A stretch of DNA of 64,000 nt from Gilliamella mensalis. GTDB lineage: Bacteria; Pseudomonadota; Gammaproteobacteria; Enterobacterales; Orbaceae. Positions 18,667-30,705 of this stretch are shown here, one piece after another. Both the position numbers and the translations under genes were made by a program. Every line of letters starts with the position of its first letter. Within the stretch, counting starts at the first letter, position 1. The notes beneath the pieces were generated by a model. The model ran no database searches. It was not told the DNA's origin and saw nothing but the letters and a program-made list of their open reading frames with translations. The stretch covers positions 48,930-112,929 of the forward strand of contig NZ_FMWR01000005.1 in assembly GCF_900103085.1 (NCBI RefSeq), written 5' to 3'.

Positions 18667-19959
18667 TCAACTATGCTTTTTTAAAATCGCATAAAAGAAA
18701 CCATCACCACCATTTTCAGTAGGTAAAAATTGTTTAAGTTCACCTTGTAATTTGGCGCTGGTGTTTTCTTGTAAAAAACGCTCTATTTGTAATTTATTTT
18801 CGTCTGGTAGAATGGAACAAGTCGCATACACTAACGTGCCACCAGTTTTTAAATAAGGCCAAATTCTATTTAAAATCGCATATTGTAACGCTGTTAATTG
18901 TGCAATATCACTATCTCGGCGTAACCATTTTATATCTGGATGACGGCGAATAACCCCTGTTGCCGAGCAAGGTGCATCAAGTAAAATGCGATCAAATTGT
19001 TGCCCTTCACACCATTGTTCTGGGGTTAATCCATCGCCCACTTTAACTTCGGCATGTAGGTTTAAGCGTGTTAAGTTTTCGTGAATGCGCTTAACTCGGC
19101 TAGGATCAATATCAACGGCTAAAACTTGTGCTTTTGGGGCAACTTCTAAAATATGTGTGGTTTTACCACCAGGTGCTGCGCACATATCCAAAATATACTC
19201 GCCATTTTGTGGTGCTAACAAATAAGCTGCATATTGAGCAGACAGATCTTGTACCGTAACAGCACCATTATCAAAATATGGTAATTTAGTCACATTGACA
19301 GGTGACAATAATCGCAGTGCACTAGGTAGCTCAGCAAAGGTGTCAGACTCAATTTGTTGCTCAGCAAGTAATTGTTGGTACTCAGTGACTGTATATCGAT
19401 TAAGATTAACCCGTAACCACATTGGTGGCTTTTGATTATTAGCATTGACAATAGCCTGCCACTGCTGTGGATAGGCTTGTTTAAGGCGAGCTAACAGCCA
19501 ACTTGGGTGTAATGATTGCTGGTTTTGTTGTTTGTTATCTTGCGTAAATTTTTGTTGTAATGAGGTTTGCTGGCGTAAAAATTCGCGTAGTACGCCATTG
19601 ATTACACCCTTAAGTTGTGTCTTTTTCAGTGTATTGACAGCATTGACTGTTTCGCCAACTGCGGCATGTTCTGGGATTCGAGTATAAAGAATCTGGTAAA
19701 TCCCCACTAACAATAGATAGTGCAAAATTCTATTCTTACCGGTTAACACTTTACTCATTAAAGTATGAATATAAAAATTAAGTTCTGGCAATACTCGCAT
19801 CACACCAAAACAGATCTCTTGTACCAATGCCTTATCTTTATCGGCTATTTTATGATTTAAAGTTATCAATGTAGCACTTAATGATTGACCTTCTTCTAGC
19901 ACATTAAAAATAGCTTGTGCACAAATAGCTCGAATATTTTGATGTGATCGATTATTCAT
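18667..19959 (-). CDS. rsmB: 16S rRNA m5C967 methyltransferase RsmB
   Basis: This 430-residue protein has an N-terminal NusB-like domain ([20 protein letters not shown], residues about 10-135) and a C-terminal SAM methyltransferase with [18 protein letters not shown] (one catalytic Cys) and [11 protein letters not shown] (second Cys). It methylates C967 of 16S rRNA. In E. coli it follows fmt and precedes trkA; neither neighbour is present here. Confidence 0.95.
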   Translation of the reverse strand: MNNRSHQNIRAICAQAIFNVLEEGQSLSATLITLNHKIADKDKALVQEICFGVMRVLPELNFYIHTLMSKVLTGKNRILHYLLLVGIYQILYTRIPEHAAVGETVNAVNTLKKTQLKGVINGVLREFLRQQTSLQQKFTQDNKQQNQQSLHPSWLLARLKQAYPQQWQAIVNANNQKPPMWLRVNLNRYTVTEYQQLLAEQQIESDTFAELPSALRLLSPVNVTKLPYFDNGAVTVQDLSAQYAAYLLAPQNGEYILDMCAAPGGKTTHILEVAPKAQVLAVDIDPSRVKRIHENLTRLNLHAEVKVGDGLTPEQWCEGQQFDRILLDAPCSATGVIRRHPDIKWLRRDSDIAQLTALQYAILNRIWPYLKTGGTLVYATCSILPDENKLQIERFLQENTSAKLQGELKQFLPTENGGDGFFYAILKKHS

Positions 19960-19991
19960 AATGATAGTAACCTAAATTCAACAATAGTTGA

Positions 19992-21335
19992 TTATAAAAT
20001 TAACGATCCAACCCAACCGGCAATAAATAACGGAATATTGAAATGGGTAAATGTTGGGATAACGCTATCGCGAATATGGTCATGTTGCCCATCATGATTT
20101 AGCCCTGCAGAGGTTGCTAAAATGGTATCTGAAGGCGGCGATCCTGCATCACCAATTGCACCAGATGCGCCAATTAAACACACTGTTGCAATTGGCGAAA
20201 AACCAAGCTGCACACAAAGTGGCACATAAACTGCAGCAATGATAGGGACTGTCGAAAATGAAGAGCCAATACCTAAGGTAATAATCAGTCCAATTAACAT
20301 CATAACAAAAGCAGCAATCACTTTATTGCCAGCAAATAAAGCCGCACTATGAATAACAAGAGGTTCGATTTCATGAGTCTGTTTTAATACTTCGGCAAAA
20401 CCTTGTGCTGAAATCATCACAAAACCGATCATTGCCATCATTTTGATGCCGTCAGTAAAAATACCATCCGCTTCACCCCATTTAATTGAACCCGATACAA
20501 TAAAGCAAATAAAGCCAATTAAAGCACCTAAAATCATTGATCCAGTGTAAAGTTGCACAGTAAAAGAGAGAAAAATTGCCAATAATGAAACAATCAAAGA
20601 CCGCTTATTCACATTGTTTAACGCATCTAAATTGGTCTCATCCTGAATGATTTTATATTCTCGAGGTTTACGATAACTGACAAAGATAGCCCATAATAAA
20701 CCAATAAACATACCTAACGCGGGAATCGCCATTGCATGCATCACATTCACATGACTCACATCCATGCCTGATGCAGTAATATTTTTTAATAAGATTTGAT
20801 TTAAAAAGATATTCCCAAATCCCACAGGTAAAAACATATAAGGCGTAATTAACCCAAATGTCATAATACAAGCAATCATCCTTCTATCAAGCTGTAATCG
20901 CGACATCACATATAAAAGTGGCGGAATTAAAAGCGGTATAAAGGCAATATGAATAGGAATCACATTTTGTGAAGAAATACTAACAAGCACAATAATGACA
21001 ATTAAAACCCATTTAATACGTCTTTTCGCATCGCTTGATGTAAGCTGCTTGATCGCTTTATCTGCCAATAGTTCAGGTAAACCAGATTTTGATATCGCCA
21101 CTGCAAATGCGCCTAACATCGCATAAGAAAGTGCAATATTCGCCCCATTACTGATCCCAGTATTAAATGCATCAATGGTTTGTTTCAACGATAAATGGCT
21201 AAATAACCCACCAACAAATGCACCTATAATTAAGCTAATAACGACATGAACACGGCAAAGAGACAAAATTAGCATGCAAATTACCGCAACTACAACTGCA
21301 TTTATTGACGAGAACAAATCAAGCACAATATTCAT
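19992..21335 (-). CDS. Na+/H+ antiporter family (NhaC-like) transporter
   Basis: This 447-residue polytopic protein has about 11-12 hydrophobic segments and motifs of the Na_H_antiporter group: GISNGANIALSYAMLGAFAVAI, SISSQNVIPIHIAFIPLLIPPLL, and the C-terminal GASGAIGDAGSPPSDTILATSAGLNHDGQHDHI. Related genes are widespread in Haemophilus and Bacillus (YuiF type) and have been linked to amino-acid transport as well as Na+/H+ exchange, so the substrate is open. It is divergent from ydiB. Confidence 0.82.
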   Translation of the reverse strand: MNIVLDLFSSINAVVVAVICMLILSLCRVHVVISLIIGAFVGGLFSHLSLKQTIDAFNTGISNGANIALSYAMLGAFAVAISKSGLPELLADKAIKQLTSSDAKRRIKWVLIVIIVLVSISSQNVIPIHIAFIPLLIPPLLYVMSRLQLDRRMIACIMTFGLITPYMFLPVGFGNIFLNQILLKNITASGMDVSHVNVMHAMAIPALGMFIGLLWAIFVSYRKPREYKIIQDETNLDALNNVNKRSLIVSLLAIFLSFTVQLYTGSMILGALIGFICFIVSGSIKWGEADGIFTDGIKMMAMIGFVMISAQGFAEVLKQTHEIEPLVIHSAALFAGNKVIAAFVMMLIGLIITLGIGSSFSTVPIIAAVYVPLCVQLGFSPIATVCLIGASGAIGDAGSPPSDTILATSAGLNHDGQHDHIRDSVIPTFTHFNIPLFIAGWVGSLIL

Positions 21336-21510
21336 AAATAAATTCTTAGTTAAGAAGAAAAGCTTATTATTTTAGGCGATAGATGTTGAAAGTGCAATCG
21401 ATAGTGTATACTCACTCTTATCTAATACACAAGCCCAAAAACGTATTACTAAAGAATTTTAAAAATAAATTGCCTGACTAAAAAAACAAGGCGACTGTGG
21501 AGAGTGGTTA

Positions 21511-22383
21511 ATGAGAAATAATATCGACGGACATTTTTTATTGATTGGTTTAATGGCTTACCCTATTCGGCATAGTTTATCCCCTCAAATGCAAAATACC
21601 ATCTATTCAAAACTAGATGTGCCTTATGTTTATTTAGCATTTGAAGTTGACCAAAAAAAACTGCCTGATGCAATTAAAGGACTTCGGGCATTAGGTTTAC
21701 GTGGTAGTGCAGTATCTATGCCTAATAAACAACTTGTCTGCCAATACCTTGATAAGTTAACACCTGCTGTTGAAATGAGTGGAGCATGTAATACTATTTC
21801 AAATGATAATGGGGTTTTAACCGGTTATAACACTGACGGAATGGGTTACATGCGTATGCTTAAAGAAGCCAACATTAATGTGATAGGAAAAAAAATAACC
21901 ATCCTTGGTGCCGGTGGCGCTGCGACAGCCATTGTGGTACAAGCTGCACTTGATGGTGTAAAACAGATCACCATCTTTAACCAAAAAGATGAGTGCTATG
22001 CCAAGATCGAAGCGGTTGCAAAAAAATTGAATCAAAATACCCAATGTCATGTGCGTGTTATTGATCTGGCTGATAAAGATCAGCTACGCCAAGAAATTGC
22101 AGCCAGTGCTGTTCTTTGTAATGCAACAGGTGTCGGAATGAAACCATTAGAAGGACAAAGCTTAATTACTGATCCAACAATGTTAAATCCTGATCTTGTT
22201 GTTACAGACTGTATTTACAGTCCACGTAAAACAAAACTACTAGAAATAGCAGAAAAACAAGGCTGTAAAACATTAAATGGCATAGGCATGATGTTATGGC
22301 AAGGCGCTGCGCAAATAAAAATTTGGACAGGTGAAGATGCACCCATTGAATATGTAAAAGAACAGATGGGTTTTAATGATTAA
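21511..22383 (+). CDS. ydiB: Quinate/shikimate dehydrogenase YdiB
   Basis: This 290-residue protein is close to E. coli YdiB (288 aa): LIGLMAYPIRHSLSPQMQN near the N-terminus, catalytic lysine in SMPNKQL, GYNTDGMGYMR, the NAD-binding loop ILGAGGAATAIV and the C-terminus YVKEQMGF. YdiB uses NAD or NADP and accepts quinate and shikimate; AroE is a separate clade. It is followed by aroD, the same pair as E. coli ydiB-aroD, 168 bp apart. Confidence 0.93.
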   Translation: MRNNIDGHFLLIGLMAYPIRHSLSPQMQNTIYSKLDVPYVYLAFEVDQKKLPDAIKGLRALGLRGSAVSMPNKQLVCQYLDKLTPAVEMSGACNTISNDNGVLTGYNTDGMGYMRMLKEANINVIGKKITILGAGGAATAIVVQAALDGVKQITIFNQKDECYAKIEAVAKKLNQNTQCHVRVIDLADKDQLRQEIAASAVLCNATGVGMKPLEGQSLITDPTMLNPDLVVTDCIYSPRKTKLLEIAEKQGCKTLNGIGMMLWQGAAQIKIWTGEDAPIEYVKEQMGFND

Positions 22384-22551
22384 TTAGCAACCGCCAAACA
22401 GCTGAGCATTGAAACATTAAGTTCATTTTGGAAAATTATTGATAAGCGTTATAAGACTATAACAATGAATTTTATTGTTTTATTTGATAAAAAGATAAAG
22501 CAGTATAAAATTATCGTCTATTAACCCAATTGTTAGCTAACGGAATATGAA

Positions 22552-23316
22552 ATGAAAACAGTTACCATCAAAAAACTTGAGATCGGTTTGGGTGCGCCCA
22601 AAATTATTGTACCAATTGTTGGTAAAACTGAAGCAGAATTAATTGATGAAGTTAAACTTTTACAATCTATTGATTTTGATGTTTTAGAGTGGCGTGTCGA
22701 TCACTTTACGAACGTTGATAATATCAATGCAGTAAAAGAAGTGGCAAAGAAAATAGGCGATTTATTACCGAATAAACCACTTTTATTCACCTTTAGAACT
22801 GCAAAGGAAGGTGGCGTCAAACCTTGGCCATTAACATCTTATATTCAATTAAATAAAGTAATGGCTTGTAGTGGACTTGTCGATCTGATTGATATCGAGT
22901 TGTTCACCGGTGACGATTACGTAAAAGATATGATAGCTGTTGCACACAAAAATCGAGTCTTTGTGGTCGCATCAAACCATGATTTTGAAAAAACCCCTTC
23001 TAAAAGCGATATCATCTATCGATTAAGAAAGATGCAAGATCTGGGTGCCGACATTCCTAAAATTGCCGTCATGCCACAAACAACCGATGATGTATTAACG
23101 TTACTTGCCGCAACCACTGAAATGAACGAAAAATACGCCACAAAACCCATTATCACTATGTCGATGGCAGATCTTGGTATCATTAGCCGCATAGCAGGCT
23201 CCACATTTGGTTCAGCAATGACCTTTGGAGCAGCTAAAAATGCATCGGCACCCGGCCAATTAGAGGTCAAAAAATTACGATATATTTTAGACACATTATA
23301 TCAACGCCATCGTTGA
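22552..23316 (+). CDS. aroD: 3-dehydroquinate dehydratase, type I
   Basis: This 254-residue protein has the type I Schiff-base enzyme motifs: FDVLEWRVDHF, LLFTFRTAKEGG, catalytic His in VVASNHDF and the Schiff-base Lys in DIPKIAVMP. It dehydrates 3-dehydroquinate in the shikimate pathway. It probably shares an operon with ydiB. The CRISPR array begins 123 bp after the stop, on the other strand. Confidence 0.96.
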   Translation: MKTVTIKKLEIGLGAPKIIVPIVGKTEAELIDEVKLLQSIDFDVLEWRVDHFTNVDNINAVKEVAKKIGDLLPNKPLLFTFRTAKEGGVKPWPLTSYIQLNKVMACSGLVDLIDIELFTGDDYVKDMIAVAHKNRVFVVASNHDFEKTPSKSDIIYRLRKMQDLGADIPKIAVMPQTTDDVLTLLAATTEMNEKYATKPIITMSMADLGIISRIAGSTFGSAMTFGAAKNASAPGQLEVKKLRYILDTLYQRHR

Positions 23317-23439
23317 TTCAATAAAAACAAATTATATCAAACAGTTAAAATTTAGTTATAAAAAGAGCTAAATTGTTTACACTACACTTAAAATAATCTG
23401 ATTCTCCCTATCAAAGGCTTTACTCAAAATCGTTTTATG

Positions 23440-23774
23440 TGTTTTATCCCTATGTGTATAGGGAACACGCCTTTCCTGAACCTTTACCCATTTTTCTGCC
23501 CGGTTTATCCCTATGTGTATAGGGAACACTGAATTTATTACCATGTGATTACGAAGTAAAACGGTTTATCCCTATGTGTATAGGGAACACGCATTTCAAT
23601 CTGTTTGGCTTGTATTGTTTTACCGGTTTATCCCTATGTGTATAGGGAACACATGTGAGAAAGTGAATTTTGGTCAATTGTCCGCGGTTTATCCCTATGT
23701 GTATAGGGAACACTTGAAACGTTATTCTTTTATGAATTGCTCTAACGGTTTATCCCTATGTGTATAGGGAACAC
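23440..23774 (-). CRISPR. CRISPR array, six repeats, type I-E-like repeat
   Basis: Six 29-bp repeats start at 23440, 23501, 23562, 23624, 23685 and 23746, with spacers of 32, 32, 33, 32 and 32 bp. Read on the minus strand the repeat starts GTGTTCCC and ends GGGATAAACCG, the ends of type I-E repeats, with an AT-rich inner palindrome (CCCTAT/ATAGGG) instead of the usual GC-rich one. The repeat at 23440 differs at two bases and is the decayed leader-distal one, so the leader is on the high-coordinate side. No cas gene is present in the window. Confidence 0.97.
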
Positions 23775-23870
23775 TCTAATTATAACATATTGTTTTATAA
23801 TTAAAATATTCAAGTACAAAATTCTACCAACTTTTTTAACTTTTTTTAACTTTTTTTAAAAATGAATTAT
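23775..23870 (-). promoter_or_regulatory. Probable CRISPR leader
   Basis: Very AT-rich sequence flanking the intact-repeat end of the array. It contains three tandem AACTTTTTT-like units at about 23829-23858. The remainder of the gap to 24234 shows nothing I can assign. Confidence 0.5.
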
Positions 23871-24234
23871 CTTATAAACAATTGTTTTTATTATAAAAAT
23901 TTAAAGATGAAAAATGGCATATTAACCGTTTTCTTATTTTACCAACTAATCTTTAAATTTCTTACACTTATAGAAAAATGATAGGTGAAAATTTATTATT
24001 AGTTCTTTTGAAATGGATAATTTAGTTATGATTAACTTTTAGTTACAGATTGAACCAAGAGGAATAGGACTTTGTCGGAACGAGTAAAAATAATGGTATC
24101 ATGATTATCACTCACAAAACTCACATTGCTGATTAATATAATATACCAACCAATTCTTTATTTTGCCCACAATAAGAGGTAATAACCTATTGGAAACCAA
24201 CAGATTGTGAGCAATGAGATAACCTATTTAAAAT

Positions 24235-24777
24235 CTACTTTTTTAATGCAAAACCGATAGCGACATAGGCCCATCCTTGGAATATCAGGTCAATGCCTAA
24301 AAACATACCTAATATCCAAAGACTGTCATACGGCCAACCTGCAATAATCATAAATCCTAAAATTAATGTAATAATTCCAGAAGTTAAAACCCATCCCCAA
24401 CTAGGTAAATTACGATTATTTATAGCAGCAAATATTTGGGTAAAGCCGCCCATAATTAACAAAAACGACATCACTAATGTTAAGGCAGATGAAACAGCAA
24501 CGGGTTGGAAAAATGACATTAACCCAATAAAAATGTATAAAATCCCCATCACCGCCCATAATGCTGATTGACCAAAACTTTTTATTCTAAAAGAGTGCAG
24601 TGCTTGAGCAATACCTGCAATTAAAAGTAATGAGCCAATAAAATAGATAGAAAAAACGGTTGCTATGAACTGATAACCTAATGCTAAGCACCCTAATACA
24701 ATTAAAATAACACCGACTAAAATAAACCCGCTTGATTTTTCTTTAAGAGCGTGGAACTTGTTTTCGTTAGATATCAT
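24235..24777 (-). CDS. HdeD-family (DUF308) membrane protein
   Basis: This 180-residue inner-membrane protein has six hydrophobic segments arranged as paired repeats, with internal echoes such as LLLIAGIAQALHSFRIKS and LLIMGGFTQIFAAINNR. It matches the HdeD/DUF308 family; E. coli HdeD supports acid resistance at high cell density. No hdeA or hdeB is nearby, so the role here is uncertain. It lies alone on the minus strand. Confidence 0.8.
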   Translation of the reverse strand: MISNENKFHALKEKSSGFILVGVILIVLGCLALGYQFIATVFSIYFIGSLLLIAGIAQALHSFRIKSFGQSALWAVMGILYIFIGLMSFFQPVAVSSALTLVMSFLLIMGGFTQIFAAINNRNLPSWGWVLTSGIITLILGFMIIAGWPYDSLWILGMFLGIDLIFQGWAYVAIGFALKK

Positions 24778-24895
24778 GTTATTTACCTATTTTATGAGTT
24801 AATTTTGGATTTCAAATTCAAACCACTGTTAAGACTTTAACCCCTCAACAGCGATTAGTAAATGAAAAAAAAGGTAGTGAAGGTACAATTTATTA

Positions 24896-24928
24896 CACAG
24901 TAATTATGTTTTATACATAATTACTGTG
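24896..24928. terminator. Strong hairpin downstream of the SulP gene
   Basis: A perfect 13-bp stem CACAGTAATTATG/CATAATTACTGTG with loop TTTTATA, 38 bp after the transporter stop. There is no clear T-tract, so a terminator or an mRNA-stabilising hairpin are both possible. Confidence 0.5.
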
Positions 24929-24966
24929 CATATAAATTATTCAATATAATAAAACTAATTTTAGAA

Positions 24967-26640
24967 TTAATCTTTATCTTTCAGTGCTTCATCTAATGTT
25001 GAATAGAACATAAGCTTGTTAGAAATTGGAACAATTTTGGCACGAGCTAATGTTTTTAATGGTTGAAATTGTAATTCGCAAATTGATAGATCAACATGTT
25101 CAGGTAATTCATCGATAAAGTGTATTAAAGCATTAAGTCCACCAGCATCAAGAATAGGTACTGCGTCCCATTGTAGCACTATGTGTTCATACCCATTAAT
25201 TTTTTGATAGATCTCTAAGAATGTACGTTCTGCAGCAGCAAAAAACAGTGGTCCATTAATACGTAACACTAAAGTTTTATCATCACTGCGATTTAGCTCA
25301 ACTAAGCGAGTCATTCGAGCAATACGGCGCATAAATAGGATTGATGCAAGCACAATCCCAAGTGTAATTGCAATCACCATATCAAATAGTACTGTTAGCG
25401 ACATGCAAATAAGCATAATTAAAATATCATCTTTTGGCGCACATTTGATAATATAAATGACCCGTTGAATCGCACTCATATTCCATGCCACGATAAGTAA
25501 CAATGCAGCCATTGCCGAAAGTGGGATAAATGATAATGCTGGTGCAAAGCAAATTAATGCAAGTAACACAACGAATGAATGCAAAACGGCAGCAATCGGC
25601 GATGTTGCCCCAGCTTTGACATTTGCAGCCGACCGCGCAATAGCCGCAGTTGCTGAAATACCACCAAAAAAGGGCGCAATAATATTTCCTAAACCTTGAC
25701 CAATTAGCTCGCTATTTGAGTGATGTTTGGTGTGCGTCATTTCATCTAATACAACAGCACACAGTAGTGATTCAATTGCGCATAACATTGCCATGGTTAG
25801 CGAAATTGGTAATAGCGCTGTGAGTATTGACCAATCCCAATTAAACTCAGCATGCTGCCAAGGTAGAACAAATTTTGGCAGTACAGCGGGTATACCATGA
25901 CCTATTGTATTATCGGCCAGCGTATAGGTAAATCGAGAACCAATCGTTTCAATTTGATAGCCAAATTGATTAAAAATAAACATGACAGCAATGCCAGCAA
26001 TCAGTGCGGGTAAGTGCCCTGATATTTTAACGCTAAGCTTTGGCCATATAATTAACACCATCAGTGTTACCACGCCAACTATGGTATCGGCAATATTGAT
26101 AGTCGGTAGCATTTTAGTTAATTCAATAACTTTTTCGATATAACTTTCTGGCATATGCTCAAGCGTCAAGCCAAAAAAATCTTTAATTTGCATGGTCGCA
26201 ATAGTTATGGCAATACCTGATGTGAACCCTAATACAACAGGTAATGGAATATATTCGATTAATCGACCTAATCGAATCAATCCCATTAATACAAGAAATA
26301 TACCGGATAGTAATGTTGCAACGAGTAATCCAGATAATCCATATTGTAATGATACAGGATATAAAATCACTACAAATGCAGCAGTAGGACCAGAAACACT
26401 AAAACGCGATCCCCCCGTTAATGCAATCACAAAGCCCGCTATAATTGCTGTATATAGACCATACTGTGGTGGCACACCACTAGCGATTGCAAGAGCCATT
26501 GCTAATGGTATAGCAATAATACCAACAGTTATTCCGGCTATTAAATCCTTGAGAAAACGAGTTGTGTTGTAAGGGTTACTGATACATGCAGAGATAAACG
26601 CACAGCTAATTTTGGTGCCAGAAAGACCATATAATTTCAT
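24967..26640 (-). CDS. SulP-family inorganic/dicarboxylate anion transporter with STAS domain
   Basis: This 557-residue protein has a SulP membrane domain: [37 protein letters not shown] (residues about 31-67), [17 protein letters not shown], and [26 protein letters not shown]. The C-terminal STAS domain includes [23 protein letters not shown]. coli DauA is a related succinate/aspartate transporter, while other members move sulfate or bicarbonate. The ion cannot be deduced. Distinct hairpins flank the gene on both sides. Confidence 0.9.
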   Translation of the reverse strand: MKLYGLSGTKISCAFISACISNPYNTTRFLKDLIAGITVGIIAIPLAMALAIASGVPPQYGLYTAIIAGFVIALTGGSRFSVSGPTAAFVVILYPVSLQYGLSGLLVATLLSGIFLVLMGLIRLGRLIEYIPLPVVLGFTSGIAITIATMQIKDFFGLTLEHMPESYIEKVIELTKMLPTINIADTIVGVVTLMVLIIWPKLSVKISGHLPALIAGIAVMFIFNQFGYQIETIGSRFTYTLADNTIGHGIPAVLPKFVLPWQHAEFNWDWSILTALLPISLTMAMLCAIESLLCAVVLDEMTHTKHHSNSELIGQGLGNIIAPFFGGISATAAIARSAANVKAGATSPIAAVLHSFVVLLALICFAPALSFIPLSAMAALLLIVAWNMSAIQRVIYIIKCAPKDDILIMLICMSLTVLFDMVIAITLGIVLASILFMRRIARMTRLVELNRSDDKTLVLRINGPLFFAAAERTFLEIYQKINGYEHIVLQWDAVPILDAGGLNALIHFIDELPEHVDLSICELQFQPLKTLARAKIVPISNKLMFYSTLDEALKDKD

Positions 26641-26864
26641 TATTTTTAATCAATTGAGGGAAGTTATCTTGAATGTCTAATAAGATAATCTTTTTTACAA
26701 AAAATAAAAGAGTGTTATAAAAATAATCATCTTTTTTTGTAAAATTTTTTGCAGGTAAGCAAGTAAAGAGAAATTAAATCATCATTAGAAATGATATAAT
26801 TTATTTTACTGTTATGTTACTAAACGAAAAGCAGTATTTTTGAATTATTACTATAGTTAGCATC

Positions 26865-26899
26865 ATCTAAAAGTAATGCATAATTCATTACTTTTAGAT
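26865..26899. terminator. Strong hairpin after trxA
   Basis: A perfect 14-bp stem ATCTAAAAGTAATG/CATTACTTTTAGAT with loop CATAATT, 25 bp after the trxA stop on the minus strand. No T-tract follows on that strand. Confidence 0.5.
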
Positions 26900-26924
26900 T
26901 ATTTTATCAGCTAGTAGGTATCTA

Positions 26925-27251
26925 TTATAATTGAGGATCGATGAAATCTTTAAGCTGAGCTTTAGATAAAGCGCCTACCTGAGTCGCAACAACTTGCCCA
27001 TTTTTAAAAATCAATAAAGTAGGAATCCCTCGAATACCAAATCTAGGTGCTACATTTGGATTTTCTTCAACATTCAATTTGGCAATAACGATCTTATCAC
27101 CATATTCTTGAGCTATTTCTTCCAAAATTGGAGCAATCATTTTACAAGGACCACACCACGAAGCCCAAAAATCAACAAGTACTGGTTTTGCTGATTCATT
27201 AACTGTTTTATCGAATGTAGCTTCTGATAACTGAACGATGTTATTACTCAT
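26925..27251 (-). CDS. trxA: Thioredoxin 1
   Basis: This 108-residue protein has the redox site WCGPC in [15 protein letters not shown], the cis-proline region [14 protein letters not shown], and typical length. It is the general cytoplasmic disulfide reductant and an electron donor for ribonucleotide reductase. ATG 27251 is used because GGAG lies 6 nt before it; an upstream in-frame start adds four residues. As in E. coli it is divergent from rhlB, but rho, which normally follows trxA, is replaced by the SulP gene. Confidence 0.96.
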   Translation of the reverse strand: MSNNIVQLSEATFDKTVNESAKPVLVDFWASWCGPCKMIAPILEEIAQEYGDKIVIAKLNVEENPNVAPRFGIRGIPTLLIFKNGQVVATQVGALSKAQLKDFIDPQL

Positions 27252-27402
27252 TTTTATCTCCAATATTTTTAACTTATCCCCATAATAGATGACTTTGAAT
27301 TCATCTACTAGTAATTAGTATAATAGGATATAATTATTAGTGATACCACTGTATTTAGTGTGGTATAATATTAAAACTCTGATAATTATATTCGCAACCA
27401 TA

Positions 27403-28632
27403 ATGATTCAATCATATCTTACCAAAACAACTTTTAGCCAATTTCCTCTTCATCCTTTAGTGTTAAAAGCGCTTGAGAAAAAGGAATTTGTTTATTGTAC
27501 CCCTATTCAAGAAAAAACATTACCATTAACCACTCAAGGAATTGATATTGCAGGACAAGGACAAACAGGAACAGGCAAAACCATGGCGTTTTTGGCATCA
27601 ACATTTAATCATTTGTTGAATCATGAACCTTTACCCGACCACAAAACCAATCAACCAAGAGCTATTATTATTGCACCAACACGCGAATTAGTTGTGCAAA
27701 TATATCATGATGCTGAACCATTATCTAAAGCAACCGGGTTACAATTAGGATTAGCTTTTGGTGGTGATGGCTATGATAAACAATTAAAAGTTCTATCCAC
27801 AGGAGTGGATATTTTAATTGCAACAACAGGTCGCTTGATTGATTATGCGAAGCAAAATTACATTAATTTAGATGCAATTCAAGTTGTCGTGTTAGATGAA
27901 GCTGACCGCATGTTTGATTTAGGATTTATCCGCGATATACGTTGGATTTTTAAACATATCACTCCACCACAAAAAAGATTAACCATGTTGTTTTCTGCAA
28001 CATTAACACATAATGTGCGTGAATTAGCCTTTGAACACATGAACAATCCCCAATATGTCGAAGTTGAACCGGAACAAAAAATTGGTCATCGCATCAAAGA
28101 AGAGCTGTTTTTTCCATCCGATGAAGATAAATTAGCACTTTTGCAAACCCTGATTGAGGAAGAATGGCCAGATCGCTGTATTGTATTTGCCAATACCAAA
28201 GTAACATGCGAAAAAATTTGGCGACATCTTATTGCTGATGGTCATCGTGTTGGACTATTAACCGGTGATATTGCCCAGAAAAAGCGTTTATCAATTTTAG
28301 AACAATTTACTCAAGGACATCTTGATATTTTAGTCGCCACCGATGTCGCTGCAAGAGGATTACACATTCCTAATGTGACTCACGTCTTCAATTATGATCT
28401 ACCCGACGACTGTGATGATTATCGTCATCGAATTGGGAGGACAGGACGAGCTGGGGCTGAAGGTTACTCGATTTCCCTAGCCTGTGAGCGTTATTCGCAA
28501 AATTTACCTGCTATTGAAAAAGCAATTAATCATGCTATTCCCGTTAGCCAGTATGATCGTTCGGCATTATTGACTAATTTGCCATCCCCAAGACCTTTTA
28601 GGCGTCCACCACGCAGAAAATCTTCTAACTAA
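27403..28632 (+). CDS. rhlB: ATP-dependent RNA helicase RhlB
   Basis: This 409-residue DEAD-box helicase has Q motif ([13 protein letters not shown]), motif [11 protein letters not shown], Ia [14 protein letters not shown] ([13 protein letters not shown]), III SAT, and [12 protein letters not shown]. The start [18 protein letters not shown] parallels RhlB, as does divergence from trxA. RhlB works with RNase E in the degradosome. The C-terminal basic tail ([13 protein letters not shown]) is short compared with E. coli RhlB (421 aa). ATG 27403 is preferred over an upstream frame extension that is not conserved. Confidence 0.94.
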   Translation: MIQSYLTKTTFSQFPLHPLVLKALEKKEFVYCTPIQEKTLPLTTQGIDIAGQGQTGTGKTMAFLASTFNHLLNHEPLPDHKTNQPRAIIIAPTRELVVQIYHDAEPLSKATGLQLGLAFGGDGYDKQLKVLSTGVDILIATTGRLIDYAKQNYINLDAIQVVVLDEADRMFDLGFIRDIRWIFKHITPPQKRLTMLFSATLTHNVRELAFEHMNNPQYVEVEPEQKIGHRIKEELFFPSDEDKLALLQTLIEEEWPDRCIVFANTKVTCEKIWRHLIADGHRVGLLTGDIAQKKRLSILEQFTQGHLDILVATDVAARGLHIPNVTHVFNYDLPDDCDDYRHRIGRTGRAGAEGYSISLACERYSQNLPAIEKAINHAIPVSQYDRSALLTNLPSPRPFRRPPRRKSSN

Positions 28633-28772
28633 TTAAATAGTAACAAAAAAATTAATAATACTAATTATCAAAAGCTATCTAAAAATATAATTATACTTTG
28701 TAGGAAATCATTATTAGATAGCTGTTATAACAATATTATTACTATAATTTGATTAATGATTGCATATCAAAA

Positions 28773-29399
28773 TTATTCTTTATGTAAATATTTATCCATT
28801 TGCTTTACAAAGCATTGATATTCAAACTCAATTTCTTTTTTAGTTTCCATCGATAAGGTAGCAACATGAAAGCGATGTAATGAACTATATAAGACAAACA
28901 ATATATTCATTGAAATTGCCTCTTTTTTCTTTTTTATTTTATAATATGCACTCAAATACCCTACTTTTTGAAATGTTTCAACATCTTTGATGCCGACACT
29001 ACACAGTAATCTTTCTAACGACAAAGTCATGTTAGGCAGTTCTTTTATTCGTTTTGCTTTAATTGTATTTTTTTCATGTAGCTCCTTTTTAGTGTATTTA
29101 ATCACCATTTTCACCATAATTAATAATTTTTCACGATCCTTAAAAAGTTCATCATTAACTTTATAATAATCAAGTAACTTGGTTGACATGCCGGTTGTTA
29201 TACTTAACGGCTGCATACCTAAATCAATAAATAATGAACGATAATCAGCATGTCCTCTTAAATAAAAGTCTTTCTTGGTAATCCAGCCAAACATTGTATC
29301 CCTACTATTAACACTAAATCCGCCAAAAAATGTTTTGATTGAAATATCTTTAACATCAGAAAGCTCTGTTAAAATTCGATTTGCAAATGTTGAGCACAT
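28773..29399 (-). CDS. tfoX: Competence regulator TfoX/Sxy
   Basis: This 208-residue protein has an N-terminal TfoX domain (ISIKTFFGGFSVNSRDTMFGWI, FYLRG, YYKVNDELF) and a C-terminal TfoX domain (KRIKELPNMTLSLERLLCSVGIKDVETFQKVG). Sxy works with CRP at CRP-S promoters to induce DNA-uptake genes. The start at 29399 has a GGAAA element upstream; an in-frame start 48 nt earlier is less like the family. No uptake genes are present in the window. Confidence 0.9.
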   Translation of the reverse strand: MCSTFANRILTELSDVKDISIKTFFGGFSVNSRDTMFGWITKKDFYLRGHADYRSLFIDLGMQPLSITTGMSTKLLDYYKVNDELFKDREKLLIMVKMVIKYTKKELHEKNTIKAKRIKELPNMTLSLERLLCSVGIKDVETFQKVGYLSAYYKIKKKKEAISMNILFVLYSSLHRFHVATLSMETKKEIEFEYQCFVKQMDKYLHKE

Positions 29400-29720
29400 A
29401 ATTAATTTCCATCTAAACTTTATTAAGTAACTGAAGTAACTTACCAATTAATCTAAATTATAGCGATTTTATATTCAAACTATTTCCAAATAAATTCATC
29501 ATTATGCGATCTGCATTCCATATATAAATATTAAATATGTTATGACTTGATAAATTATACTTTTATAAAGTTGTGTTGACTTTACAAAACATGATCAAAG
29601 AAAAATATTAATAATTCTTGAAAAAGAAAAATTGCTTTAACATTGTTATTCTGGCGTAATAATTATACAATCAAAGCCAATTAACTGAATAATACTTAAT
29701 TTTTGTTAAATCCAATCAAT
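29400..29720. other. AT-rich divergent gap
   Basis: About 320 bp between tfoX and the exported-protein gene. It must hold promoters for both, but I see no clear hairpin, repeat or small ORF. Confidence 0.4.
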
Positions 29721-30694
<974 letters not shown>

Positions 30695-30705
30695 TTAACT
30701 CGATA

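Noticed and set aside
23576..23767. 63-codon ORF across the CRISPR array
   Set aside because: It is made of repeat units (YPYVYREH repeats) and spacers; an artefact of the array.
28773..29399. DNA-uptake signal sequences expected because of tfoX
   Set aside because: Scanning for AAGTGCGGT-like words gave only a few partial matches (for example near 42370 and 54098), far below the density seen in Pasteurellaceae.
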